64,000 nt of DNA from Mycolicibacterium sp. P1-18 (GTDB lineage: Bacteria > Actinomycetota > Actinomycetes > Mycobacteriales > Mycobacteriaceae), in NCBI RefSeq assembly GCF_008329535.1, contig NZ_NPKR01000015.1, forward strand, positions 1-64,000. Reading direction: 5' to 3'. Made by a program: the position numbers and the translations under genes. Numbering within the stretch: position 1 is the stretch's first letter; every line of letters begins with the position of its first letter. The notes beneath the pieces are model-generated. The model had not been told where the DNA came from, did not search any database, and saw only the letters and a program-made list of their open reading frames with translations. Below, one piece after another: positions 55,933 to 64,000 of this stretch.

Positions 55933-56184
55933 TCAGGCCGGTCGTTGCTCGGGAGACTGCACGGGTGCGGCCTCCGGCTGAACTCGTTCCGACGTGATGG
56001 GCGACGGCGCCGGATGCGGCGTCTCGGCGTCCTTGCCGTCGGACTGCATCTCCTTGATCTCGGACTTGAAGATTCGCATCGACTTGCCCAGCGAACGCGC
56101 AGCGTCGGGGAGCTTCTTGGCTCCGAACAGCAAGACGAACACCGCGATGACGATCAACCAGTGCCACGGCTGTAGACCACCCAA
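55933..56184 (-). CDS. tatA: Twin-arginine translocase subunit TatA
   Basis: The pore-forming Tat protein, 83 residues: [34 protein letters not shown], then an amphipathic helix and an acidic/Pro tail. The start is set at TTG 56184 because GGAGGTG lies six bases upstream and the product then has the same length and beginning (MGGLQPWHW) as the M. tuberculosis protein. A TTG or GTG further upstream would add residues not seen in the family. Confidence 0.93.
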   Translation of the reverse strand: MGGLQPWHWLIVIAVFVLLFGAKKLPDAARSLGKSMRIFKSEIKEMQSDGKDAETPHPAPSPITSERVQPEAAPVQSPEQRPA

Positions 56185-56214
56185 TTTGGACACCTCCAAG
56201 TGTTGCGGACGAGT

Positions 56215-57198
56215 CTACCCGTCCTCGTTGACAACGACGGCCTCGTAGGCCTCCAGCGCCGCCGCGGCGGATTCGCGAACCCGGTCGGCCAACGCCCGTG
56301 GTTCCAGTATGCGCACCGCCGAGCCGAAGCCAAGGACGAAGCGCACCATCCAACCCTCCGAGGCGTACGTCATCGCCGCCTCGAAGGCACCGTCGGGATG
56401 CTCGCGCACCACCCTCAGCGGGTAGTAGTCGAACATCCAGGCCGCGGACCGGTCGATCAGCAGGGTCGCCGCGGGCAACGACGGGTCGGCGTCGAACAGC
56501 GAGGTGTCCGGGCGGGCGGCCACGGCGGGCTCCGGCGGGGTGGACCGCTCGTCGAGCACCCGGGCGTCGACGATGCGGTCGAAGCGGAAGAGCCGGACGC
56601 CCTCGGCGGTTCGGCACCACGCCTCGAGATAGGAGTGGTCGGCGACCAGCACCACCCGGATCGGGTCGACGACACGGCTCGTCAACGCGTCGTGACTGGC
56701 CGAGTAGTAGTCGATGGCCAGGGCGCGGCCGTCGCGCACCGCTGCGCGCACCGCTGCAGCGATCCCGCTCTCGACGGGCGCCGGTTCCTCGACGGCGGCG
56801 TCGGCACCCTCCCTGGCCCCGGTGGCGGTGCCCGCGGCGGACTCGATCTTCGCGATGGCACTGCGGGCGGCCTCGGGGTCGACGATGCCGGGCACCTCGA
56901 GCAGCGCCCGCAGTGCCACCAGGATGCCGGTCGCCTCCGGCGAGGTCAGGCGCAGCGGATGATCCATGCCCGCCGAGAAGGTGACGTCGATGGTGTCGCC
57001 GGAGAACTCGAAGTCGATGAGGTCGCCGGGCCCGTACCCGGGCAGGCCGCACATCCACAGCTGGTCGAGATCCTGGGTGAGCTGCGACTCGGTGACGCCC
57101 AGTTCGGCGGCGGCCTCGGCCCGGGTGATCCTCGGGTTGGCCTGGAAGTACGGCACCATGTTCAGCAGCCGGACCAGCCGCGTCGAGACGCTGCTCAC
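56215..57198 (-). CDS. pafC: Transcriptional activator PafC (WYL domain)
   Basis: A 327-residue winged-helix/WYL protein that with PafB activates the LexA-independent DNA-damage response in mycobacteria (established). The N-terminal helix-turn-helix is in VPYFQANPRITRAEAAAELGVTESQLTQDLDQL. The WYL region includes RALAIDYYSASHDALTSRVVDP and YLEAWCRTAEGVRLFRFDRI. The GTG overlaps the pafB stop (GTGA). An Ala/Glu-rich insert lies near residue 140. Confidence 0.94.
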   Translation of the reverse strand: MSSVSTRLVRLLNMVPYFQANPRITRAEAAAELGVTESQLTQDLDQLWMCGLPGYGPGDLIDFEFSGDTIDVTFSAGMDHPLRLTSPEATGILVALRALLEVPGIVDPEAARSAIAKIESAAGTATGAREGADAAVEEPAPVESGIAAAVRAAVRDGRALAIDYYSASHDALTSRVVDPIRVVLVADHSYLEAWCRTAEGVRLFRFDRIVDARVLDERSTPPEPAVAARPDTSLFDADPSLPAATLLIDRSAAWMFDYYPLRVVREHPDGAFEAAMTYASEGWMVRFVLGFGSAVRILEPRALADRVRESAAAALEAYEAVVVNEDG

Positions 57199-58193
57199 GA
57201 GCGCTCCCCCACTCCCGCGTGCGCGCGGAACCGTTCGACGACGTTCTCGCGCAGCGACGCCGGATCGAGGACGACGGCGTCGGCACCGCAGCTGGCGACG
57301 TCGCGCGCCAGTTGGTCCTCGCGGCTCACGTCGAGCGCGATCTCGTCGCCGGCGCGCCCCGCCAACGCGCGCGGCGTCGTGGTGACGGCCTGGCGGCGCA
57401 ACGCCGTGCCGCGGCCCTCGGCCACCCAGACCCGCGCCTGCGCGCTGGGCGGCGCGTCGGCGACGGCGAGGTGCACGATGTGACGGAGGTCGACGCCGTC
57501 CGGTCGGCGCACCGCGTCCCTGGGCCCGATCGCCGTCACGTCGGCGTCGATGCGCGACAGGCGGAAGGTGCGGGTGGCGTCGCGGGTGCGGTCGTGCCCC
57601 ACCAGGTACCAGCGCCCGCGGAAGGTGACCACGCCCCACGGTTCGACGGTGCGCTCGGTGTACGGCTCGCCGCGTGAGGCCCGATGCTTGAACTGGACCG
57701 CCCGCCCAGAGTCGATCGCCGCCAACAGGATTCCCAGCACGTCCTCCGACCCCCGCAGACCGGGCAGCGCGGCGGTGGTGGTGATGGCGACCGCCGACTC
57801 GGGCGCGTCGACGTCCACCCCGGCCGCGCGCAGCTTCAGCAACGCGCCCTGGGTGGCCGTGACGAGTTCCGGTGATTCCCACAGCTGCGTGGCCATGGCG
57901 ACGGCGGCGGCTTCGTCCGGCGTCAACTCCACGGGCGCCAGCGCGTAGGCCTCGCGGTTGATCCGATAGCCCTCCGTGGGATCCATGGACGACACCCGGC
58001 CCGTCTCCAGGGGGATGCCGAGGTCACGCAGTTCGTTCTTGTCCCGCTCGAACATTCGCGAGAAGGCTTCGTCACTGGGGCTCTCGGCGTAGCCGGACAC
58101 GGTCTCCCGGATGCGTTCGGCCGTGATGAACGAACGGGTCGACAGCAACGCGATGACGAGGTTCATCAAGCGCTCGACTTTGGAGATCCCCAC
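57195..58193 (-). CDS. pafB: Transcriptional activator PafB (WYL domain)
   Basis: A 332-residue partner of PafC. The N-terminus SKVERLMNLVIALLSTRSFITAERIRETVSGY is the winged helix. The WYL core is AVQFKHRASRGEPYTERTVEPWGVVTFRGRWYLVGHDRTRDATRTFRLSRI. It starts with GTG; TAAGCT stands six bases upstream, so it may be leaderless. It is linked to pafA (33-base gap) in the Pup-proteasome region, as in M. tuberculosis. Confidence 0.94.
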   Translation of the reverse strand: MGISKVERLMNLVIALLSTRSFITAERIRETVSGYAESPSDEAFSRMFERDKNELRDLGIPLETGRVSSMDPTEGYRINREAYALAPVELTPDEAAAVAMATQLWESPELVTATQGALLKLRAAGVDVDAPESAVAITTTAALPGLRGSEDVLGILLAAIDSGRAVQFKHRASRGEPYTERTVEPWGVVTFRGRWYLVGHDRTRDATRTFRLSRIDADVTAIGPRDAVRRPDGVDLRHIVHLAVADAPPSAQARVWVAEGRGTALRRQAVTTTPRALAGRAGDEIALDVSREDQLARDVASCGADAVVLDPASLRENVVERFRAHAGVGERS

Positions 58194-58199
58194 CCAGAG

Positions 58200-58205
58200 A
58201 GCTTA
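58200..58205 (-). promoter_or_regulatory. -10 box of pafBC, leaderless type
   Basis: On the minus strand TAAGCT is followed by CTCTGG and the GTG of pafB. The same hexamer TAAGCT precedes pafA (59598-59593) by seven bases. The shared box suggests the two promoters are used alike. Confidence 0.5.
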
Positions 58206-58226
58206 AGGCGTGCCCCGGGACGTCAC

Positions 58227-59585
58227 TTACATCGACGCGATGAGGCGCTTCACGCGTTCGTCGACCGAGCGGAACGGGTCCTTGCACAGCACCGTGCGCT
58301 GCGCCTGGTCGTTGAGCTTGAGATGCACCCAGTCGACGGTGAAGTCCCGGCCCGCGGCCTGCGCGGCGCTGATGAACTCGCCACGGAGCTTGGCCCGGGT
58401 GGTCTGCGGGGGCTCGTTGACCGCCGCGTCGATGTCCTCGTCGGTGGTGATGCGCGCTGCCAGACCCTTGCGCTGGAGCAGGTCGAACACCCCGCGACCG
58501 CGCTTGATGTCGTGGTAGGCCAGGTCGAGCTGCGCGATCTTGGGGTCGGACAGCTCCATGTCGTAGCGGTCCTGGTAGCGCTCGAACAGCTTCTTCTTGA
58601 TGACCCAGTCGATCTCGGTGTCGACCTTGGCGAAGTCCTGGCTCTCGACGGCGTCGAGTTGGCGCCCCCAGAGATCCACGACCATCTCGATCTGGGCATT
58701 GGGTTCACGGGTCTGCAGGTGCTCGACGGCACGGCTGTAGTACTCGCGCTGGATGTCGAGCGCGCTGGCCTGCCGGCCACCGGCCAGCCGCACCGGACGG
58801 CGACCCGTCAGATCGTGGCTGACCTCGCGGATGGCCCGGATGGGATTGTCGAGCGAGAAGTCCCGGAACGGCACGCCCGCCTCGATCATCTCGAGCACCA
58901 GCGCCGCGGTGCCCACCTTGAGCATGGTGCTGGCCTCGCACATGTTGGAGTCGCCGACGATGACGTGCAGGCGGCGGTACTTCTCGGCGTCGGCGTGCGG
59001 CTCGTCGCGGGTGTTGATGATGGGCCGGCTGCGGGTGGTCGCGCTGGAGACGCCCTCCCAGATGTGTTCGGCGCGCTGGCTCAGGCAGAACGTGGCCGCC
59101 TTGGGCGTCTGCAGCACTTTGCCCGCGCCGCAGATCAATTGGCGCGTGACCAGGAAGGGCAACAGGACGTCGGAGATCCGGGAGAACTCGCCGGCGCGGA
59201 CGATGAGGTAGTTCTCGTGGCAGCCGTAGGAGTTGCCGGCGGAGTCGGTGTTGTTCTTGAACAGGTAGATGTCACCACCGATGCCCTCGTCGGCGAGGCG
59301 CTGCTCGGCGTCGACCAGGAGGTCCTCCAACACGCGCTCACCTGCGCGGTCATGGGTGACCAGCTGAATGAGGCTGTCGCACTCGGCGGTCGCGTACTCC
59401 GGATGCGACCCCACGTCGAGATAGAGACGGGCGCCATTGCGGAGGAACACGTTGGAGCTGCGCCCCCACGAGACCACGCGTCGGAAGAGATAGCGGGCAA
59501 CTTCGTCGGGAGACAGCCTTCGGTGACCGTGAAACGTGCACGTCACACCGAATTCGGTCTCAATGCCCATGATTCGCCGCTGCAC
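58227..59585 (-). CDS. pafA: Proteasome accessory factor A, Pup ligase
   Basis: A 452-residue glutamine-synthetase-like ligase that attaches Pup to lysines of target proteins. The N-terminus [32 protein letters not shown], the ATP/Mg region [42 protein letters not shown] and [20 protein letters not shown] are almost identical to the M. tuberculosis enzyme. The GTG (VQRRIMGIE) gives exactly the same length as that protein. TAAGCT seven bases upstream suggests a leaderless mRNA. Confidence 0.98.
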   Translation of the reverse strand: MQRRIMGIETEFGVTCTFHGHRRLSPDEVARYLFRRVVSWGRSSNVFLRNGARLYLDVGSHPEYATAECDSLIQLVTHDRAGERVLEDLLVDAEQRLADEGIGGDIYLFKNNTDSAGNSYGCHENYLIVRAGEFSRISDVLLPFLVTRQLICGAGKVLQTPKAATFCLSQRAEHIWEGVSSATTRSRPIINTRDEPHADAEKYRRLHVIVGDSNMCEASTMLKVGTAALVLEMIEAGVPFRDFSLDNPIRAIREVSHDLTGRRPVRLAGGRQASALDIQREYYSRAVEHLQTREPNAQIEMVVDLWGRQLDAVESQDFAKVDTEIDWVIKKKLFERYQDRYDMELSDPKIAQLDLAYHDIKRGRGVFDLLQRKGLAARITTDEDIDAAVNEPPQTTRAKLRGEFISAAQAAGRDFTVDWVHLKLNDQAQRTVLCKDPFRSVDERVKRLIASM

Positions 59586-59592
59586 GTAGACG

Positions 59593-59598
59593 AGCTTA
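59593..59598 (-). promoter_or_regulatory. -10 box of pafA, leaderless type
   Basis: TAAGCT on the minus strand, seven bases (CGTCTAC) before the pafA GTG; no ribosome site is present. Confidence 0.5.
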
Positions 59599-59693
59599 CG
59601 GGTTGTGGGTGCCAGGCGTGGTGACCATTCGCCCCGGCGTTGCCCCGGGACGCTACGGTTGGGGCCAAACGTCGTCGTGAAGAGGAGAATCTG

Positions 59694-59921
59694 ATGGGCT
59701 TCAACCCCCGAGACGCGATCGAGTCGGTCAAGGACATCGCCACCAACGCCGTCGAGCGGTCCGCGGACATCGTCGACAGCGCCGGTCACATCCTCAAGGG
59801 CGACGTCTCCGCCGGCGTCGAGGGCATCGTCTCCAGTTCGATGGACATCGCCACCCACTCGGTGCACAAGATCAAGGAGATCGCCACCGGTCGGGGCGAC
59901 GACCTCGACGACGTGGTCTAG
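59694..59921 (+). CDS. Small helical protein of unknown function
   Basis: A 75-residue protein, [20 protein letters not shown] then alternating helices ([39 protein letters not shown]) and an acidic end GDDLDDVV. There is no membrane segment or signal. AGAGGAG lies six bases before the ATG, and TACGGT near 59654 may be its -10 box. It is divergent from pafA and convergent with prcA. Its place inside the Pup-proteasome locus may be incidental. I recognise no family. Confidence 0.75.
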   Translation: MGFNPRDAIESVKDIATNAVERSADIVDSAGHILKGDVSAGVEGIVSSSMDIATHSVHKIKEIATGRGDDLDDVV

Positions 59922-59934
59922 GAGTGGTCTAGGA
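59913..59934. repeat. 11-bp tandem duplication at a convergent gene junction
   Basis: GTGGTCTAGGA occurs twice in tandem. The first copy supplies the TAG stop of the small rightward gene. The CTA of the second copy is the prcA stop on the other strand. Without the duplication the two genes would share a single CTAG, as three other gene pairs in this window do. Confidence 0.85.
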
Positions 59935-60654
59935 GTCCTCGACCGGCAGCATCGACTCCAGCGCCGAACCCGTGATGCGGCGGAACGCGCGCCGCGGGCG
60001 GCTGGCGTCCAAGATGGCGATCTCCAGCGTGGCGGGACCCAACGTGCGGGTCTCGGTGCCGTTGGCCGCGGCCGCCGCGATGCCCGACTTGAGGGCGTCG
60101 ACCGCGATCTTCACCGCCTCGCTCAGGCTGGCGTTCTCGGTGAACGAGTCGTTCAACGCGGTGATGATCGGCTCGGTGGTGCCGCCCATCACGACGAAGT
60201 GTGGCTCGTCGGCGATGGAGCCGTCGTAGGTGATGCGGTACAGCTCAGGGTGTTTCGGCTCCCCGAAGTGCGCCACCTCGGCCACGCAGAGTTCGACCTC
60301 GTAGGGCTTGGCCTGCTCGGTGAAGATGGTGCCCAGGGTCTGGGCGTACACGTTGGCCAGCTGACGGCCCGTCACGTCACGCCGGTCGTAGGCGTACCCG
60401 CGGGTGTCGGCGAACTGGATGCCACCGCGGCGCAGGTTGTCGAACTCGTTGAACCGGCCGACCGCGGCGAAGCCGACCCGGTCGTACAGCTCGGAGACCT
60501 TCTGCAGGGAACGCGACGGGTTCTCCGCGACGAACAGCACGCCGCCCGAGTAGGCCAGCACGATCACGCTGCGGCCGCGGGAGATGCCCTTGCGGGCGAG
60601 TTCGGACCGCTCGCGCATCGCCTGTTCCGGCGAGATGAAGTACGGGAAGCTCAC
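59929..60654 (-). CDS. prcA: 20S proteasome alpha subunit
   Basis: A 241-residue structural outer-ring subunit. Hallmarks are [47 protein letters not shown] and [34 protein letters not shown]. The GTG overlaps the prcB stop (GTGA), giving coupled and probably equal synthesis. The extreme C-terminus (ESMLPVEDS) lacks a further tail. It works with PrcB and Pup, plus the ATPase Mpa outside the window. Confidence 0.98.
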   Translation of the reverse strand: MSFPYFISPEQAMRERSELARKGISRGRSVIVLAYSGGVLFVAENPSRSLQKVSELYDRVGFAAVGRFNEFDNLRRGGIQFADTRGYAYDRRDVTGRQLANVYAQTLGTIFTEQAKPYEVELCVAEVAHFGEPKHPELYRITYDGSIADEPHFVVMGGTTEPIITALNDSFTENASLSEAVKIAVDALKSGIAAAAANGTETRTLGPATLEIAILDASRPRRAFRRITGSALESMLPVEDS

Positions 60655-61538
60655 AGCTCTACCGTCCCCTCGTCAATGCCGAAAGACTGATCACGGGAAC
60701 GCCTTTCGATGACTTCACGGGCCAGTGCGGCAATCCGCTCCTTGGTGACCTCGACCGCGCCGCCGGCTTCGATGACCACCGCCGTCGGGTAGATGCCACG
60801 CGCCAGGTCGGGACCGCCGGTGGCCGAGTCGTCGTCGGCGGCGTCGTAGAGCGCCTCTACGGCGGCGGCCAGCGCGGAGTCCGCGTCGGTGACCCGGGAG
60901 TACAACTTCTTGATCGACGACTTCGCGAAGATCGAACCCGAGCCCACCGACTGGTAGCCCTCGAGTTCGACGTTCCAGCCACCCGCCGCGTCGAAGGACA
61001 CGATGCGGCCGGCGCCCTCGGGGTTGGGATCGTCGAGGTCGTAACCCACCAGCAGCGGCAGTGCGACGAAGCCCTGCAGGGCCGCACCGAGGTTGCCGCG
61101 CACCATGATCGCCAACCGGTTCACCTTGCCCGCGAAGGTCAGGGCGACGCCCTCGACCTTCTCGTAGTGCTCGAGTTCGACGGCGTAGAGCCGCGCGAAC
61201 TCGACGGCGATGGCGGCGGTGCCGGCGATCCCGGTCGCGGTGTAGTCGTCGGTGACGTGGATCTTCTGCACGTCGCGGCCGGCGATGATGTTGCCCTGCG
61301 TCGACCGGCGATCACCGGCGATGAGCACGCCACCGGGGAACTTGATGGCCACGATGGTGGTGCCGTGGGGAAGCTGGTCGCTCACCGTGACCTCACCCGG
61401 GCGGCCCGGCAGGAGATGTGGCGCCTGACGGCGCAGCAGCTCGAAGAACGACGAGGTGTCTGCGGACATGGAAGACAGCGACGACGCTCCAGGGGTCTGT
61501 GGGAGGAATGACGGCCGATCGTTATGCGGCCAGGTCAC
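60651..61538 (-). CDS. prcB: 20S proteasome beta subunit
   Basis: The catalytic subunit, 295 residues including a propeptide of about 59. Self-cleavage before Thr60 in [23 protein letters not shown] exposes the nucleophile; Asp and Lys partners lie in GDRRSTQGN and the IKFPG region. The propeptide ([17 protein letters not shown]) starts as in M. tuberculosis. The GTG overlaps the pup stop (GTGA). Confidence 0.98.
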   Translation of the reverse strand: MTWPHNDRPSFLPQTPGASSLSSMSADTSSFFELLRRQAPHLLPGRPGEVTVSDQLPHGTTIVAIKFPGGVLIAGDRRSTQGNIIAGRDVQKIHVTDDYTATGIAGTAAIAVEFARLYAVELEHYEKVEGVALTFAGKVNRLAIMVRGNLGAALQGFVALPLLVGYDLDDPNPEGAGRIVSFDAAGGWNVELEGYQSVGSGSIFAKSSIKKLYSRVTDADSALAAAVEALYDAADDDSATGGPDLARGIYPTAVVIEAGGAVEVTKERIAALAREVIERRSRDQSFGIDEGTVEL

Positions 61539-61729
61539 TGTCCGCCCTTTTGGACATACGCGCGCACGAAGTCCTCCGCGTTCTCTTCGAGGACGTCGTC
61601 GATCTCGTCGAGCAGATCGTCGGTCTCCTCGGAGAGCTTCTCGCGACGCTCCTGGCCGGCCGCAGTGCTGCCGGTGGGGTCGTCGTCATCGCCGCCGCCA
61701 CCACCACGCTTGGTCTGCTCCTGAGCCAT
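61535..61729 (-). CDS. pup: Prokaryotic ubiquitin-like protein Pup
   Basis: A 64-residue disordered tag: [17 protein letters not shown] at the N-terminus (unfolding by Mpa), the coiled segment [31 protein letters not shown], and the C-terminal GGQ. The last residue is Gln, so it must be deamidated by Dop before ligation by PafA. AGGAGG precedes the ATG. It is the first gene of pup-prcB-prcA. Confidence 0.98.
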   Translation of the reverse strand: MAQEQTKRGGGGGDDDDPTGSTAAGQERREKLSEETDDLLDEIDDVLEENAEDFVRAYVQKGGQ

Positions 61730-61768
61730 CGCTGCCTCCTGCTCGTGTCAATCCCCGCCAGTTCCTTC

Positions 61769-61774
61769 ACAGTA
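61769..61774 (-). promoter_or_regulatory. Possible -10 box of pup-prcBA
   Basis: TACTGT on the minus strand in the 71-base gap after dop, about 40 bases before the pup ATG. Unlike its neighbours, this transcript would carry a leader with the AGGAGG ribosome site. No good -35 is seen. Confidence 0.4.
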
Positions 61775-61800
61775 CCGGTCGGGGTCTGGTTTACCCGTCG

Positions 61801-63309
61801 TCAGGTGGTCAGCTGCGCGACGAGTTCGGCTGCGCTGTCCACCGAGTCGAGCAGCGCTCCGACGTGGGCCTTGCTTCCACGCAACGGTTCCAGAGTCGGA
61901 ATGCGCACCAGCGAGTCGCCGCCGAGGTCGAAGATCACCGAGTCCCAGCTGGCCGCGGCGATGTCCGCCCCGAACCTGCGCAGGCACTCGCCGCGGAAGT
62001 ACGCGCGCGTGTCGGTGGGCGGGTTGTCGACGGCGTCGAGGACCTGCTGCTCGGTGACGAGGCGCTTCATCGAGCCGCGCGCCACCAGCCGGTTGTAGAG
62101 GCCCTTGTCGAGCCGGACGTCGGAGTACTGCAGGTCCACCAGGTGCAGCCGGGGGGCCGACCAGCCCAGGTTCTCCCGCTGCCGGAAGCCCTCCAGCAGT
62201 CGCAGCTTGGCGGGCCAGTCGAGGATCTCCGCGCACTCCATCGGGTCGCGCTCGAGCAGGTCCAGCACCGTCGCCCAGGTTTCGAGAACCTTCGTGGCGG
62301 ACGGATCGGGATCGCGCGCGTCGACCAGCTTGGCGACCCGGTCGAGGTAGATCCGTTGCAGCGCAAGGGCGGTCAACTCGCGACCGTCGGTCAGCGCGAT
62401 GGTGGCCCGCAGCGACGGGTCGCGGCTGACCACGTGCACGGCGTGGACGGGCCGCGCCAGCGCCAGGTCGGACAGGTCGAGGCCGTGCGCCGGACCCTCC
62501 TCGATGAGGTCGAGCACCAGCGAGGTGGTGCCCACCTTCAGATAGGTCGACGTCTCGGCGAGGTTCGCGTCGCCGATGATGACGTGCAGGCGCCGGTACT
62601 TGTCGGCGTCGGCGTGCGGTTCGTCGCGGGTGTTGATGATGCCGCGCTTGAGCGTGGTCTCGAGGCCGACCTCGACCTCGATGTAGTCGGCGCGCTGGGT
62701 CAGCTGGAAGCCGGGCTCGTCGCCGGCGGGGCCGATGCCGACCCGGCCGCTCCCCGTGACCACCTGCCGCGACACCAGGAACGGCGTGAGCCCGGCGATC
62801 ACGGCGGAGAACGGCGTCTGCCGGCTCATCAGGTAGTTCTCGTGGGTGCCGTAGGACGCGCCCTTGCCGTCCACGTTGTTCTTGTAGAGCTGCAGCTTGG
62901 CCGCGCCGGGAACGCTGGCGACGTGCCGCGCGGCCGCCTCCATCACCCGTTCGCCCGCCTTGTCCCAGATGACGGCGTCCAGGGGGTCGGTCACCTCGGG
63001 GGCCGAGTACTCCGGGTGGGCGTGGTCGACGTAGAGCCGCGCCCCGTTGGTCAGGATCATGTTCGCGGCGCCGACCTCGTCGGCGTCCACGATCGGCGGC
63101 GGCCCGCTGGCGCGGCTCAGGTCGAACCCGCGCGCGTCGCGCAGCGGCGATTCGACCTCGTAGTCCCACCTGGTCCGCTTCGCCCGCTGGATGCCCGCGG
63201 CAGCGGCATAGGCCAGTACGGCCTGCGTCGACGTGAGAATCGGATTGGCCGTCGGATCGGACGGCGAGGAAATGCCGTATTCGACCTCTGTGCCGATGAT
63301 CCGTTGCAT
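61801..63309 (-). CDS. dop: Deamidase/depupylase of Pup
   Basis: A 502-residue PafA paralogue that deamidates the Pup Gln and removes Pup from targets. The start [24 protein letters not shown] and the Dop-specific loop near [26 protein letters not shown] distinguish it from Paf[21 protein letters not shown] and [20 protein letters not shown] carry shared active-site residues. The ATG is chosen by family start; TACGCT six bases before it suggests leaderless transcription. Confidence 0.97.
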   Translation of the reverse strand: MQRIIGTEVEYGISSPSDPTANPILTSTQAVLAYAAAAGIQRAKRTRWDYEVESPLRDARGFDLSRASGPPPIVDADEVGAANMILTNGARLYVDHAHPEYSAPEVTDPLDAVIWDKAGERVMEAAARHVASVPGAAKLQLYKNNVDGKGASYGTHENYLMSRQTPFSAVIAGLTPFLVSRQVVTGSGRVGIGPAGDEPGFQLTQRADYIEVEVGLETTLKRGIINTRDEPHADADKYRRLHVIIGDANLAETSTYLKVGTTSLVLDLIEEGPAHGLDLSDLALARPVHAVHVVSRDPSLRATIALTDGRELTALALQRIYLDRVAKLVDARDPDPSATKVLETWATVLDLLERDPMECAEILDWPAKLRLLEGFRQRENLGWSAPRLHLVDLQYSDVRLDKGLYNRLVARGSMKRLVTEQQVLDAVDNPPTDTRAYFRGECLRRFGADIAAASWDSVIFDLGGDSLVRIPTLEPLRGSKAHVGALLDSVDSAAELVAQLTT

Positions 63310-63315
63310 GGGATC

Positions 63316-63321
63316 AGCGTA
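63316..63321 (-). promoter_or_regulatory. -10 box of dop, leaderless type
   Basis: On the minus strand TACGCT is followed by GATCCC and the dop ATG, with no Shine-Dalgarno sequence. Confidence 0.5.
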
Positions 63322-63371
63322 GGGGAAGCCCCCTGGTTGCGAGCCGGGCACCCGAGTTGGTCAACTAACCC

Positions 63372-63422
63372 GTGCCCCACGAACCCGACGACGCCGCGGC
63401 GATGCAGGTGGTGCGCCCGTGA
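63372..63422 (+). CDS. Possible 16-codon leader ORF before the response regulator
   Basis: A GTG-started ORF (VPHEPDDAAAMQVVRP) whose TGA overlaps the regulator GTG (GTGA). The coupling resembles that of real genes here, but 16 codons is short enough to be chance. If translated, it could feed ribosomes to the regulator, which has no ribosome site of its own. Confidence 0.3.
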   Translation: MPHEPDDAAAMQVVRP

Positions 63423-64000
63423 GAGTCCTGGTCGTCGAAGACGAGGCGCTGCTGGCGTCGACCCTGATGATCGGCTTGCGCGCCGAGGGATTCACGGTGG
63501 TGGCCGTCGCCACCGGGGTCGACGGCCTGGCCCGGGCCACCGAGGGCGAATACGACGTCGTGGTCCTCGACATCATGCTGCCCGGCCTGAACGGCTATGA
63601 AGTGTTGCGGCACATGCGTTCTCGCGGAATCTGGACGCCGGTGCTGATGTTGACCGCCAAGGACGGCGAGTACGACCAGACCGACGCCTTCGACCTCGGC
63701 GCCGACGACTACCTGACCAAGCCGTTCTCGTTCATCGTGCTGGTGGCCCGGCTTCGGGCGCTGGTGCGGCGCGCGGCCCCGCACCGCCCCGCCGTGCTCG
63801 AGGCCGGAACGCTGACGCTGGACCCGTCGCGCCGCGAGGTGTTCCGCGGCGACGTGGCGATCTCGCTGACCCCGCGCGAGTACGGGCTGCTCGAATACCT
63901 GATGCGCAACAAGGACACCGTCGTCACCAAGACCCAGATCCTGCAGAACGTCTGGGCCGCCGACTACGAGGGCGCCGACAACGTCGTCGAGGTGTACGTC
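63419..64000 (+). CDS. OmpR-type response regulator, 3' end outside the window
   Basis: A two-component regulator; the first 194 codons are present. The receiver domain has acidic residues in VVEDEALL, the phosphorylation site Asp51 in VVLDIMLPGLNG, Thr79 in LMLTAKD and Lys101 in DYLTKPFS. The winged-helix effector begins around residue 125 (AGTLTLDPSRREVFRGDVAISLTPREYGLLEYLMRNKDTVVTKTQIL) and is cut by the window edge. The GTG start lacks a ribosome site. Divergent from dop. A sensor kinase probably follows, beyond the sequence. Confidence 0.93.
   Translation, partial: MRVLVVEDEALLASTLMIGLRAEGFTVVAVATGVDGLARATEGEYDVVVLDIMLPGLNGYEVLRHMRSRGIWTPVLMLTAKDGEYDQTDAFDLGADDYLTKPFSFIVLVARLRALVRRAAPHRPAVLEAGTLTLDPSRREVFRGDVAISLTPREYGLLEYLMRNKDTVVTKTQILQNVWAADYEGADNVVEVYV

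Noticed and set aside
58150-58230. PafBC-dependent damage promoter at pafB
   Set aside because: The TTGTCRGTG element expected eight bases before the TANNNT box (quoted from memory) is not present there.

Overview
The window comes from a mycobacterium, most likely a fast-growing Mycolicibacterium. It is GC-rich, uses many GTG and TTG starts, and carries lineage markers: pup, dop, pafA and prcBA, rbpA, a 13E12-type HNH gene, the argCJBDFRGH cluster, and PPOX/F420-type flavoenzymes. An rRNA operon directly downstream of tyrS is the rrnB arrangement known from fast growers. A polyprenol-mannose synthase split into separate lnt and ppm genes also matches M. smegmatis rather than M. tuberculosis. 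No tool was run; comparisons with M. tuberculosis gene order are from memory.

Layout, left to right. 1-481: the 5' end of a leftward 16S rRNA gene with its leader and promoter. 482-5289: tyrS and mpg (leftward), an ABC-2 exporter with its TetR regulator (rightward), a Trm112-like gene and a secreted protein. 5408-10230: a large hydrolase/acyl-CoA-ligase-like protein divergent from an ABC-F ATPase. 10234-18575: the complete argC-J-B-D-F-R-G-H cluster, reading leftward from a promoter with an ARG-box-like site. 18585-22846: pheST and a membrane protein. 22868-26552: a sulfonate uptake and desulfonation operon, ssuCBAD. 26631-29350: a compact regulatory locus (lipoprotein, anti-sigma factor, ECF sigma factor, a 31-codon cysteine-rich ORF, a winged-helix regulator). 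29368-35515: a conserved block with a small Cys protein, rbpA, ppm, lnt, an amidohydrolase, fxsA and two tandem PPOX genes. 35525-46619: cobalamin genes cobN, cobG, cobH, cobK, cobM and cobL, interrupted by a TauD-type dioxygenase and a phosphotransferase. 46655-52113: an Rv2074-like gene, an HNH gene, an M24 peptidase, a VOC protein, a 5'-3' exonuclease and a DUF4333 protein. 52164-63309: helY, tatC, tatA, pafC, pafB, pafA, a small gene, prcA, prcB, pup and dop. 63372-64000: the start of an OmpR-type response regulator that runs off the end.

The gene order joins two conserved blocks. One resembles M. tuberculosis Rv1689 down to Rv1649, the other Rv2049c up to Rv2112c, and the ssu operon and sigma-factor locus sit at the junction. 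Translation is tightly coupled: most operons use 1-4 base stop/start overlaps (GTGA, ATGA, TGATG). Many genes have a TANNNT box 6-9 bases before the start codon and no Shine-Dalgarno sequence, which suggests leaderless mRNAs.

The most interesting stretch is 26631-29350. A PhoB/OmpR-type winged-helix regulator overlaps by GTGA a 31-residue ORF with a C-x2-C-x2-H-x4-C pattern. These are followed by a SigL-like sigma factor and an RslA-like anti-sigma factor whose zinc-ligand cysteines are both serine. Upstream of the set is an ECF-type promoter (TGAACC-N16-CGTCGT) with a 5' hairpin. Three GGAGAT direct repeats at exact 11-bp spacing, the geometry used by PhoB-family DNA-binding domains, precede the lipoprotein gene. 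Other notable points are the absence of cobIJ from its usual place beside cobH, a 35-codon membrane microprotein upstream of cobN, and a double operator over the start codon of the TetR-linked exporter.
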